A stretch of DNA of 64,000 bases from Membranipora membranacea (lineage: Eukaryota; Bryozoa; Gymnolaemata; Cheilostomatida; Membraniporidae), in the NCBI GenBank assembly GCA_914767715.1, contig OU612072.1:8494001-8558000 (forward strand), read 5' to 3'. Position numbers and translations under genes: made by a program. Below, piece after piece: positions 23,860-35,400 of the stretch; the stretch's first letter is position 1, and the number at the start of each line of letters is the position of its first letter. Under the pieces are notes generated by a model. That model ran no database searches. It saw only the letters and a list, made by a program, of their open reading frames with translations, and had not been told where the DNA came from.

Positions 23860-26130
23860 AGGAAACATCAGGTGATATTCAATAAACTGCTGTGATAATT
23901 AGAAGTTATGCTCTCATTGATGTTGAGCGCACAATTCTTATTATATAGAGTCAAAATTACAAAGTGGTGAGCATGATAATAACAATGTGTATGCCAAAGC
24001 ATTCTGGGTTATCTTGGATGTCCAGACAAGCAATGCCCTAATTATTACCATGATAATAATTGGGGTGATCATTGTCTCCAGAGGGAAATAAAAGCAAGTT
24101 TTTTGGCAGTGCCAGATTGGGAGATTTATAATAAATTATATTACCTTGTGATGGATCTTGGATGGATAAATATCTTTCAATGTATTGATGATGTTCATAT
24201 ACACTTGACACTGCATTATCAGGGTAGCTAAATTGATTAATTTTTGGTTAACATCTCCCTCCTAACTTTCACACCATGTCATGTAACTATGTCTTCTACA
24301 AAAGTGAGAACAGAAAGGGGCGTATATAAGACTTGAACTGTAGTCATAACATTTATAGTAAATCATGAAAAATAATACCTGGACATCAGAATAGATATAC
24401 AGTTCATGAGATGAGCACTACAAACTAAAGACTAAAAACTAAATAGCTGAAAACAAATTGACCATCAAAAGTAGATTGCCAGCCACAACCCAAAAAAACC
24501 TACCAAGATACCGGATCCCCGGCACACCTTGTGGGCCGAATGCTTGAAATAATCCACAAGAAGGGGAAGGGAGATAACTTCTTGACTGCTCCCATAGGCA
24601 TAATAAGGTGGGGGGGGGGATTTCTTTAAGTAGTGGGTAATGTCTTAATTGCATTCTTAGGTAGAAAATGTTGGCTTATTTCTTGAGAAAGGATCACGGT
24701 ATCGATCCTCATTACATCACATCCTAATGGCTGTGTTCACTAAGCTTGTGAACTCATCATTTGTCCAGTAGATTCACATATCTCTTTTTAATTTGTATAA
24801 TTATCAAACCCACCTTCATTACCTGGTAGTAGGGCATATGAAGGCTGACCTCTCAATATGTGCAGGGAGTTAAACAATCAAGATACCAGATCCCCAGCAT
24901 ACCTTGAGGGCCGGATGCTTGAAATAATCTACATGATGGGGAAGGGGAAAACTTCATGACTGCGCTCTTCAGCATGATATTAGGTACAACACCCCTATTT
25001 GACCAATCATGGGCCTGTTGAACTACTACTTGAAGAAAAATAAATTACAAATTTGATCAAAAACAAGCTAAAAATGCCGAGCTATTGCATTGGTGAGTTG
25101 TAGAATACTATGGAAATACTCTCAAATGTGTAAAGAATTAAAATTCGAAAAATAAAATGATATAAAATCTAAAGGATAATGCATTTATAGCCTTCGATGG
25201 TGTCCATGTTGGCAATGGAAATGTGCAGTAAAAAAGGGGGAAATTTCTTTTGGTGCTCTTTCCAGGCCTGTAAAAAAGTTTGCAATGCTAAGGATTTGAC
25301 AGAAATGACATATATTAATATACAGGTTTTGAGCTACATTTTGAGTGGTTATTCATGGTGAGTATCACGTTTTGAAGCAGGCTTTTGGAGCTAGCAAGAC
25401 AGCATGATTCATATATAACACAATGGGGAAATAAATAGAGGTATTGTACCTCAGGGGGTAATTTTTTGACTGCTCTCGTAGACAGTGGTATGTGGAAATA
25501 ACTTCTAGACAACACTCATACTAAGGGGAAAACATCTCAACTAAACTATAGACATGGCGTTGAAAATAGGTTCACGTTACATATGACAATGGCTTTGGAC
25601 AGAAAGAATATGAATGTCATCATGTGTCCCGCAGGTTTAACTGTATAATTGCTTCTCAATTGGTATTGATGTACAAAACTTACCGTTTCATTCGGATACC
25701 TGGAAGTATGGCAGTAAGAAGGGCTGACCAATCAATCTGTGCCAGTGCTGACCTGAATAAATGCATTATATTTTATTATTTTAGATTAAAAGAAAACCAA
25801 CATCTGAACAAGCAAAAGAAGCACAGTAATATGGAGTCAGCAGTAATTTCTGATTTGACACTGGTGTGCTAAAAATCCTATCAAGATATGTTTGGGAGCA
25901 TAAATACAAGAGCCTAAAAGACCTAGTGCGCAAAAGGTAACAAATATACAAAATATACAAAATATCATTTCTGCTCTATTCAGCTTCAATTGTTGGGCCA
26001 TCATAGATCAGTTTGTAGCATTAAAGATACATTCATTAGTCTATCAGGCCGGTGGAGTGGTGAACTAAATTTTAATATGTTAAGAGTTACCAAAACTTTT
26101 AAAGCGTGAACGAAAGTACCAAAAATAAAT
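23860..26130. repeat. Non-coding region with a recurring 35-nt motif
   Basis: No gene was recognised. A motif like GGGATAACTTCTTGACTGC followed by a CATA-containing tail recurs at about 24573, 24947, 25447 and 25498, and also at 21820 and 21920 within the tandem duplication. A roughly 100-bp direct repeat (24510-24610 and 24880-24975) starts CAAGATACC and includes ATGCTTGAAATAATC. Consecutive G-runs lie at 24611-24619. Confidence 0.55.
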
Positions 26131-26138
26131 TACAGACC

Positions 26139-26144
26139 TTTATT
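26139..26144 (-). terminator. Polyadenylation signal AATAAA
   Basis: The minus strand reads AATAAA 40 nt after the stop codon of the gene ending at 26184, which supports that terminal exon. Confidence 0.7.
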
Positions 26145-26183
26145 GACACATAAAATATTGAGTCCGACATGGCTTCTTGCTTT

Positions 26184-27643
26184 TCAACTGCTAGGCTGGC
26201 TGGGGCTTTTAGCCACCTCTTCTGCGATATTTAATCTCCATTCCATTGCGAGTAACTGCAAATCATCACCATAACTGTAAAATAAGCCCAGACATGTAAG
26301 AAAACGATGTCGTGTTCATGAATATTAATCAACAGAGAACCTTCATACGGGATATCAGAATGTTTTACTCAGCTAATTTGCTGTATCGCGATCCTCCATT
26401 TTGAGATCTCAAACCACATAAATTCCCATCTTCATCGCACCTTTCAATAATTGGGGTTTGGGTACGGTAAGGGGCACCTCCTGGTCATGTCACACCACTG
26501 GTTCTCACAGTGACACCATCTGATGACGGGATTCACCAGCGAATCAACAGACCATGTTCCTCATGCAATCCCAGTGAACCCGTTTATACAAACAGTATTA
26601 TTGAGGTGGGAGTGGTGATGAATAAGATCTACACTCCATATAGAAAGGGTGATGTCTGAATGTGTTGCCAACTTGAAATACAATTTATAATTTAGGTTGA
26701 GGGGATTAATCAGGACCTCAGGTGTTAGAGAGAACATGGTATGTTTATTTAAGATGTGATGAGGAAAGGACTATATCTGTGAGAGACAGCATAAGGTTTG
26801 ATCATTGTCCGTTCAATAGTGATTTAGTTATTATATTAATGTCGTACAAAGCTGAACAGATGGAAAATTATCAAGTTTATTCTCATACTATATAAAATTC
26901 TTGCTGATACAGAAGAATATTTCCCTTGATAAATAAGCTTAAAGGGGTACTTTGGTTCAGATGCAGCTTTGATTACAGATGCGTCCTAGTCATCAATATG
27001 GGGGTTAACTTCCTTGAGAAATATATTGTCGACTTTAAAAAATAGTATGTGACTTACTTCTACCAACATATTACCAATGAACTCCCTCATTATTATTACG
27101 CCACTGATCCATGTCAACAAAACAGTATACGTGTTGGGGCCAAATTGGAGCACATTATTTCAAAGGGCAAAAGGTGTTGTCAGACAGCCTGGCTGTGACA
27201 TAATAATATTCTTTCTATGAAAGCAGAAACCCACAGCTTGCAATGGTATTAAAGTTCATTATCATACCAAAATATAAAGGGTCATCACCAGAGTTCTCAC
27301 TCACTGAGCTGTCATATGATCGGAGTTTGTCTAAAATAAAAAACCTGACTGTAAGGCACATATTTTCCTGCACGTCAACAAGGACTGAATCAACATATAG
27401 ACATACGAGGCCTACTAAAGTCATCATAGTGTCTCAAAATCTCCTCGAGGGAGATGGATCCACTATGGTTAGATTAAGATCTTATCATCTGACATAATCA
27501 CATGCAGCTTTGCACTTATATCACATACAACAGAGTAACTTTCTGAAATTGAATTTACCTCAATTTGGTTGAACAGTAATCACACTTCTCTCTCACTTTT
27601 TCCATTCCTGGCCTTTCGATGTGAATCTTTCCCAAGTTCTGGG
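26184..27643 (-). CDS. Last two exons of an unidentified gene with a CxxC motif
   Basis: Two exons join in phase. Exon n-1 (27559-27643) lies between acceptor TTTTTGTAG and donor GAG|GTAAAT and reads QNLGKIHIERPGMEKVREKC then DYCSTKL. The last exon (26184-26274), after acceptor TTTTACAG, reads SYGDDLQLLAMEWRLNIAEE and ends AKSPSQPSS before the stop. CDYC may be half of a metal-binding site. An AATAAA follows. The intron between them is about 1.28 kb and may hide further exons. The upstream part of the gene was not found; it may lie beyond 27.7 kb with short exons I could not see. The family is not recognised. Confidence 0.6.
26275..27558. other. Intron of the unidentified minus-strand gene, no other feature
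   Basis: AT-rich sequence. A minus-strand open frame at 27215-27427 has no matching splice phase with the flanking exons and is not supported. Confidence 0.45.
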
Positions 27644-27979
27644 CTACAAAAAGGAAGACATCAAAAAATCCTTATTTCTGTAGATTGAGCAATTTGGCTA
27701 GGTTATGATAACACACATAATTAGGACATCAGATTACTTGTTTAACTGTCATCACAACTGACTCAACAACCTTCAGCTGCATAGCTTCACACTGAACTCT
27801 AGTCACCCATCTGATAAAAGAAGGGAGGGGGGATAACTCTATTAAGGTAAATAGGACTGAGGACCCTCCTAACTAGACCAGAGTACCACTGTATCTCTCA
27901 GCGATTACACCTAATAGCGTGGAGGTGTTAAGTCCCCAAACCAAAAGTTGTCGCTTCGTTCTGGCTAGCCTAGTGAACC

Positions 27980-28100
27980 TTCCAGTGATAAAAGGATCAT
28001 GAGGGGGGTTGCAACAGCACCCTAAACTTAAATAGGAGGGTGTCAGCGCAGGTGTGCCCCTGTGATACGAGGTATGGATTAGCCACGTATCACAGTGAAA
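27980..28100. repeat. Dispersed repeat related to the 21.1-kb sequence
   Basis: GGATCATGAGGGGG, GGGTGTCAG and GGTATGGATTAGCC occur here in the same order and spacing as at 21118-21205 and 22600-22685. The repeat is an unclassified interspersed element. Confidence 0.5.
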
Positions 28101-28140
28101 TTCTCTCATCGACTAATACTCCTTCTGACTGTCTACTGGG

Positions 28141-28200
28141 CACTCTCTCTCTCTCTCTCTGCCTCCCTCCCTCCCTCCCTCTCTCTCTCCCCCCTCCCTC
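28141..28200. repeat. Pyrimidine tract, (CT)n and (CCCT)n
   Basis: About 60 bases contain almost only C and T, with CTCTCTCT runs and a CCTCCCTCCCTC block. Confidence 0.9.
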
Positions 28201-28400
28201 TTCACGAAAAGCAGATGAAATATACTATTCTTACATAATCTTTGATAATCTGCACTATGCATTCACATATCAGAGTGCTCAAACTGGCATTCAAACACCA
28301 ACCCCATCCCAGCTGCTGCTTTGATATTACTACTAGCGGGTAGAGTTTAACACAAAACATTTAGAAACAAAACGACAGACAAGTAAAACATACACACAAT

Positions 28401-28600
28401 CAGGCCCGTAGTTCTAAAGGAGGCAGGGAGGCACTGCCTCCTCTAGAAAGCTAAATAGTGGCATAAAAACACTACAAATTGAATAATCCATGTTTGAATC
28501 AGCTCCTTGGGGATATCCATTTGATTATCATATGCCTCAAATTGCTTGGGAAGGAGTTTACTGGTGTTGCTTTTGACTCGCCTCAGATATTTCTAATTAA
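28401..28600. mobile_element. CAGGGCCGTAG-type MITE, degenerate copy
   Basis: It begins CAGGCCCGTAGTTCT, followed by GGAGGCAGGGAGGCACTGCC. This matches the ends of the elements at 57939-58175, 62113-62340 and 62820-63111. The far terminus is eroded near 28600. Confidence 0.65.
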
Positions 28601-29022
28601 TTGTCAGCACACCTCACAAGCATCTGGGAATTTGCAAATATTATTTAAAACCACCTTCTGCATTGTTGTGTGATCAAAAGGGTTAGATTATTGTGTGTAT
28701 TATATTTCAAACATGAGCGCTTATCCCCCACCCACTGGATTGCCGCCGCAATGGTGTTTAGGGCCTCCTAATCATAGTATTCACTCTTACCTTGTAGGTT
28801 GTGATCACCAAGAGGTAAAGAAGAGGTTTAGAAGGGTTCATGTTTTCCATCTTTACTGCGTCATAACCAAGCAGGCAATGTGAGCCCTTTATAGGGTATT
28901 TAAAATGAATATTGGACTAGAAACAACGACGCTGACAATCATTTGTTTTTACCGAATTTACATATCAGATGAATCATCAAACAGGCTTTGTTTTATCAAG
29001 AATTGACAATATATAGTTTCAG

Positions 29023-29216
29023 TTTTAAGACTGCTTGAAAAAAGTCAAGGACTAGGGGATGGTTACTACTTGTCAAGTAAATTCCATGTTTATCGGGATG
29101 AATTTTTGGAGCAGCAAACTGAGAGGGAAGGCAAGCATTATGTTTTCAGAAACCAAAACAACATGCGCTGGATTCAATTACAATTTAATGGGGTTTCTTA
29201 TGTATCGAAGCATTGA
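29023..29216 (+). CDS. Terminal exon of an unidentified plus-strand gene
   Basis: After the acceptor ATAGTTTCAG (29013-29022) a frame is open for 63 codons to a TGA at 29214-29216. It reads LRLLEKSQGLGDGYYLSSKF, continues through VYRDEFLEQQTEREGKHYVF and ends GVSYVSKH. An AATAAA at 29255-29260 follows. The sequence looks like ordinary soluble protein, but I do not recognise the family. A possible 5' exon at 28713-28790 starting MSAYPPPTGLPPQW could join only through a weak GTTGTG donor. The gene is convergent with the SGNH-like gene, the stops being 185 bp apart. Confidence 0.6.
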
Positions 29217-29254
29217 ATTTACAACATGTGGGATGTATTTGTATTGTAAGTAAC

Positions 29255-29260
29255 AATAAA
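29255..29260 (+). terminator. Polyadenylation signal AATAAA
   Basis: AATAAA lies 39 nt after the stop codon of the exon ending at 29216. Confidence 0.7.
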
Positions 29261-29401
29261 ATACAATATTATATACAAGTAAGAGGTGAACATTCGCTTA
29301 ACCAATGATGGCACTTCATCAGTGTGAATATTGTCAGCTAAACAGCAAAAGTAGGCAACATCCATTGGCCATAGAGTGAGTGTCAATTATCTAGAATGTC
29401 A

Positions 29402-32400
29402 TTAGGCATTGTCTGTAGCTTCTGTACTGGACAGCAACGGGCTAGACGCGGCTTGTGTCCCAAGCTCCTCTTTTGCAGCTGTATCACCCAGCTCCTTGTA
29501 GCGAATTAGAGATTCATCCACCACTCTCTGAGTATCCAGATCGACGGAATCTTCTGCCTCTGACAATGCACCAGTCTTGTTAGAACCATTATTGTCCGAA
29601 TGATTCACAGTCTTCACACAAGCCTCCGATGTTTCAGGAGGACCACTTTGCTCTCCATCGTTGGTTCTGCCTACTGCAGTTTCCATATCAATATCATTTT
29701 TACAATGATCATCAACAGTCGGTTGTTCTTTGTGGCCTTCTGAGCTTTCTTGTTCCAAATCATCTGCCCTGTCGCTCTCATTTGTATTATTGGCATCAAG
29801 CTCATTCTCAGTATCTTCATTAGGGTCTAGTTCATCACCAACATCTTCGCTTATAACAATAAAATCATCCTGTCCAGTCTCAAATACATCCTTCATATCT
29901 GTATCTCCAGTAGTATCAGCAGCTGGGTGATCATCATTGTTTGTCTCATCTGTAACTGATGGGTAGTTCTGGTCATCTAAATCCTCCCAGTCGTCTTCTT
30001 CACCTGCAACTTCTTCACTTGCTCTGTTGTCCATCTCTTCTTCATTCACAACCAAGTGCTGGCCCTCTTTGTCCTCTTCATTGATTCCCTCATCTTTTGG
30101 TTCTTCCTTTTGACCCTTGATTGGTTCTTCATCTACTTCTTTTTGACTCTTGATTGTTTGTTCATCTGCTTCTTTTTCCTGATTGGATGATTCATTGCCA
30201 CCTTCAATTAGTGTTATCATATCTGTAGGAGCAGCTTTGCTTTCTATGACATCTCCACTCTCAGTTTCCACTGGACTGGGCCCTGCTGTTGCAGAAGGTC
30301 TGTTTGTAGATGCTTTACCGGGTTGTTGCTGATTTATCCCGTTGCCTCTTTCGCTTCTATGAACTCTTTGTGGCAGAACTGGATGCTCACTGTCTGCAGT
30401 ACAGGATTTATCTTTTTTATTCATCAGCTTTTTCATAAGTGCTTTGCGCTTGTTCCGCATGCCATAAAGAAGAAGATTGAATGAAGCCACCTCTTTCTGC
30501 AGTCTTGTCATTGGAGCGACTTTCTCATGTCCAGGTTTCCACACAGTTGGGGCAATGAACTCGACGGAAGGGATTTTTCCATCACTTAGCTCAAGAGGAG
30601 TGAAATAGGGGTACCCTGGATGACCAGGCTGAGTGTCTTCAGACCAAGGGTTAATGTCACTAGTCTTTAGCCTGGTGTAGTTATACCCTGATGATTCGTT
30701 GAGCATTAAGATGTAGGTACTAAATTCATTACCCTTCTTGGAATGCTTCTCTGGTATGGTCTCAGTTGTTAAATGATCTTCATCCTTCCAAAAAGATGTC
30801 AACAAATATTGTATATCAAATTTTGGCATGTGCATGGAACTATTACTCAGCAATTTCTTTGGCCGTGGAAGAATGAGGGCTTTGGCTCGTCTTCCAGTTA
30901 TGTTTTTATCATGCATCCAAAAAGTTTCATTTGGTTGCTTTTGAGGATTGGGTTGGATAAGGGTCTGGGAAGGGATATCGGTAAGGGAAGGGATATGGGT
31001 AAGTGAGGAGATATGGGAAGTATTTGGTTCCAGGGGAAAGTCTAGTAAGGGTCTTGGACGTAGCTGTTTTTGCCCTTGCATATAGCCATGACTCAAATTA
31101 ATCCCTGGCTCTTGGTAGTTGCCTGGAGCTGTTTGCATCAGAGGCTTAATGAGAGGTTGCCGGCTGTGTTCAAAGACTGGTAGATGTGGTGTTGCATCCA
31201 TAAACTGATTTCCGAAGCTTTGAGATCTGCCTTGGTTGAAAGCTTCATCCCTTTTACTATCATCAGCTCCTTGGGCCGGCAATTTGCCAGATTTTCCCCG
31301 CTTTTTGCCTCTTCTGGTGGCACCTGGCCCACTGTGATCAGAAAAGGTTTGGTATTTTGGGCCTTGGAACTTCGTTGCATTCTGGGTTGGATAATTCTTA
31401 TTGGGTTGGATATCTTTTAGTTGTCGGGGATGCATCTGCGTTTTTGAGGGTCCAGATGGCCTGGCGAGCAAAGTTGGCAACTGCTGTTTTGGGTCTTCAA
31501 ACCTTTCCTGACGATTGAATCTGCCTGCTACCTCCTGGTCAGCGCCACATCTGTCATCTGAGTACCCCGAACGAGAGTCCATATGTGAATAGTAAGACCG
31601 AGTTTCTTCTTTCTTCTTCACATCTCCTGTGCTCAGTGCATGGTCTCCCAAATTATCAGCAATAAACTTCAGCATTCCCATAGCCAGTTTCTTCTGAACA
31701 TCTCCACTCTTGCTACCAAGTTTCTCCATGAGGACATCCTCAACGCGACTTCGCTTTGGTTGAGAACCCTCTCTCTCATAACCCAAGGGTCTTTTAGCAG
31801 CTGATACTGCTGCGCTTCCTTGTGCGAACTGGTCATCTTGACGCTTACCATAGTCAAACAGGGTCCCTCCAAAGGGCCTTGAGTCTTGTGAGCTGGGGGG
31901 TTCATCAGAGAGGTACCGATGTGACATGAGTTGTGAGCTTTGTTGGGACACGCGGATATCCTGAATGTATTGCCTGAGTTCAATCTTCCACTCCACTATC
32001 ACCGACGGCCCAGGATTTATACCATCTTCTAGCAAATTATGCGTCAGCAGTTCCCTTTCGCCATTATATGAGTAGAAGACCTAAAATTAATCATAACAAA
32101 TGATTTGTGGTTGATCTTCCCATACTTCTAGGCAAAACTATATGGCGCCAAATGCAGTGATGCAATGAAATTATACCACGGTCATTTTTTTCAGTAATGT
32201 TCTTTTTGTCTCAACCACATGCCATTATGCATTTTTGATTCGATTAGCTGTAACGTCTCAATGGATCAGATTCAGAGGACTAAAAACATCAACCTAACCA
32301 AATTTCTTCTTGGCATTTGATCAATTAAGCTGCCTTAGAAATGGCCAATGAATAGCTTAAGCGACAATTCACTGATGATCAACGACCTAAGGTCTTGTCA

Positions 32401-35400
32401 AAGTCGTTGTTGTAGAGATTTGGAACGATAAGATAGATGGCCTTACAACAGATTTCAGTGCATCAATAGATGTGCTCCTATGTCTGAAGATCTTCTAGCT
32501 ATCTTCAAGCACTGTTGTCAGTGTTGCACATTGTAGCAACTCCCTCCCCCATCCCCTCAACGTTACTGCTCTGGTACTGTGTGCCAGATAATACACAGCC
32601 TGGTAGCCTGATAGCTTAGATTATGCTGTCTAAGGGCATAACAACATTCAATTTGATCTGGTCAAATTGCTTTGTACAAGTCAATACCAGACTGTACCGG
32701 CTCATATAAGTGCTACATGGCAGTTGTGCCTATGCTGGCAAGATTGATCTTTTAGTTGAAGATCATTAAGCTTACCTTCCTTATAAGGAAACAGTCTGTG
32801 AGGCCATTTCTCTTGTTGAATGTATGACAGAGGTCCATGAACCTCTCACACATATTGTACAAGAGCTCTTGCTCTTCCATCAGACCCTTTGAAAGCCCAA
32901 ACCTGGATAAATAAAATTTGACACCTGCAGAGATTTGTCTCGTCAACTTGAGAGTGGGAGATATGGGGGGATCTTATGTCCCAAATCAAAGGACTTCTTT
33001 TTCTAGTTAGCTAGACAGAAAGTTATTTTGCTTGGCGCAAATCATAACTTTAAATCTAGTTTGCTCTGGTTCTGCTTTGCCAGTGCCGTCTTTTTCAAGT
33101 GTCAGAATGGGTTCGAGCCTCAAAATGGCGGTCAGCCATTCCCAACTGAATCTTACCATTCAATTGAAAGGTCATAGTTCGACAGCAGTACAACCACAGC
33201 CCTACCGTTTACTGTTGAGGTTCTCACCTCTACATTGACCGCCATTTTCATGGCCTTCACAAACTGTAACTCAACATTTGTAGGTGAAGCTGAATGGATC
33301 ATAAGAGAATCCATCTGCTTTGTAAATGAACTATCATATCCACACATGTGTGAGGATAGATGATATGTGATGCTTATCGCCCAAGATATCAGTGGGTATC
33401 AAGGGTGCCTTCTTGGACCTAAGTGATCACCAATTTGCATCACGATAACGTGATATGATACAGAGCGGTGGGACAAAAGAAAGCGCAGCTGACTTGGTAT
33501 TTGCTGATTACGACTGATCGATGCCATGTTTTACCAGTTTCAACTGAACAGTGTGACCATAGCGTTTGGTAGCCTATCTTGACAAGCGTTGTTGTGGCGT
33601 AGGGCGTGGCGTAGGGACAAAGCTCTTGTGAGCGAGCAGGAAGCCTAGTTGTCCCCTCTCGAAATCATAGAAAACCCTGTTCAATCCTGGGATAATTTGG
33701 ACCGGAAAATGAGATATGGCAGTTATGCCCTCGGGAAGACAACTCATTTTTCCTATATAAATTGATTGGTGGTATGCACCCGATTTCAAGAGGGACAAAT
33801 CGGCCTCTTAAAAGCTTGTTCGCCAGAGTTGACAAGCTCTGCCCCCCAACCAACAACAAAGCTTGTCAAGAGAGGCTGAGGATACTGATTAATCCGGCAC
33901 TGCATCTGTATCTACCAGTTCTTTGCTGAATCGGAAATGACCAATTGCTATTGCTGAAGTTAAGGAACTTATAAACCACCTCATTTTAGTGTGGAATGAA
34001 TTGAATGTTTGGGATTTCCAAAGAAAATTCAACAATGAATATAGCGGCGTAATGGCTGCAATATTGTGATGTTAACTTTTGGCAAATAAACCAAGTTGAC
34101 AGTTTTGGAAAAGCAATCTTGCCGATGTTCAGACAATTCATCGTATTGCCCATGTTGAGTTTACCAATCTTGTATAGTATAGCTGTATAACATAGTATAG
34201 TATACAACTGCTCCCAGTGTCATGGAAAAGCATCAACATTGTTCGGCTGCTTGTGGAGGGCAGTTTTGGTTTATTCGATATACCAAATATCACCCTGTCT
34301 GCCTGATAGCATTCAGATAAACTTTGCTTCCCAAATTCATGGTCCATATGTGTGGTTGCAGTAGCATGGAGCTTGACGGGCGGCTTTGTGACCTAAGTTT
34401 GTCAAAATTGGTTAATTTCATGAGGGTGCTCTGCAGTGGGCCATTCCTATAGGCTGCGTGTGAATCGACAAATTTTCCTAGCTAGAATGGTAAGCCCAAA
34501 GAGAGGGATGACTGAGCAGTTCAATATCTAGGAATTGACTTATTAAACAACTAGGTGGCTCAATTTTATCCATGCATCAAATTATTCTCTGATTCTTCAG
34601 CTCCGTAATGATGTGCTTCTTTAGAAAATTGGTCCACTCTTAGTGCATTTTATATCTATCGCAGTAGAGGCCTTCCCGAAAACGCTCACATCAAGCCAGA
34701 CTAACGTTTTGTGACGTCAGAGAGCTGTTTGAGTGGTCAGCCTATTGTAAAATCAAAACAAACAGAGCTATCTTGTATTCAATACAGCAGAAAATCCATG
34801 GTGCTGATTTTCATCTTCCACTATGAGCCTTTGCATCCACATCTCAATTGCAACCTCATGGAAGGGCACTGGCATCCCCGTCCCCAAATTTGAGATATGA
34901 TGGTCTAAAAAGTCAGCTTATTTGTGTCATTTCTGCAAATGTAGGTCAACACAGAGCACTGAACTAAGGCTATATTGTGTAGTAAGGTATTCTATGAAAG
35001 GCCCCCATTGGGTACAATACTCCACTGAAATCTACTGGCTAACTAAACAAACTTGGAATTTTATACTACAACAAGCACAGCGGTGTGTGTGTTCGATCGA
35101 GAATAAATGACACATGCTATAAACTGAGGTAAGACGCAGGTCAGATAATAAAATAATCGAGCGATAGCTGAGTCATCGGCTGCACGAAGTTGGTGAAAAT
35201 AGGGCGACGACGGAAAGGAGATCAAGAATTTTTAGACCTTAGCATTCCAATTTCTTTTAGCTTTAGACTTTAGATAAAGCTTTAGACATTAACTGTGTTA
35301 CTGTTCTCACATTTTTGAAACTGACAAGCTTATCAGTATGCCTGCGTGCCGTTATGTATAATAATGTGAACTTAACTAAAAACTTTCGGTGAGGACCTGC

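Noticed and set aside
28713-28883. Plus-strand frame starting MSAYPPPTGLPPQW as first exon of the gene ending at 29216
   Set aside because: Joining to the terminal exon needs a weak GTTGTG donor to keep phase, and a competing minus-strand donor overlaps it; left only as a possibility.
29629-31420. Several 60-80-codon plus-strand frames opposite the SGNH-like gene
   Set aside because: They are antisense shadows of the long, biased last exon.
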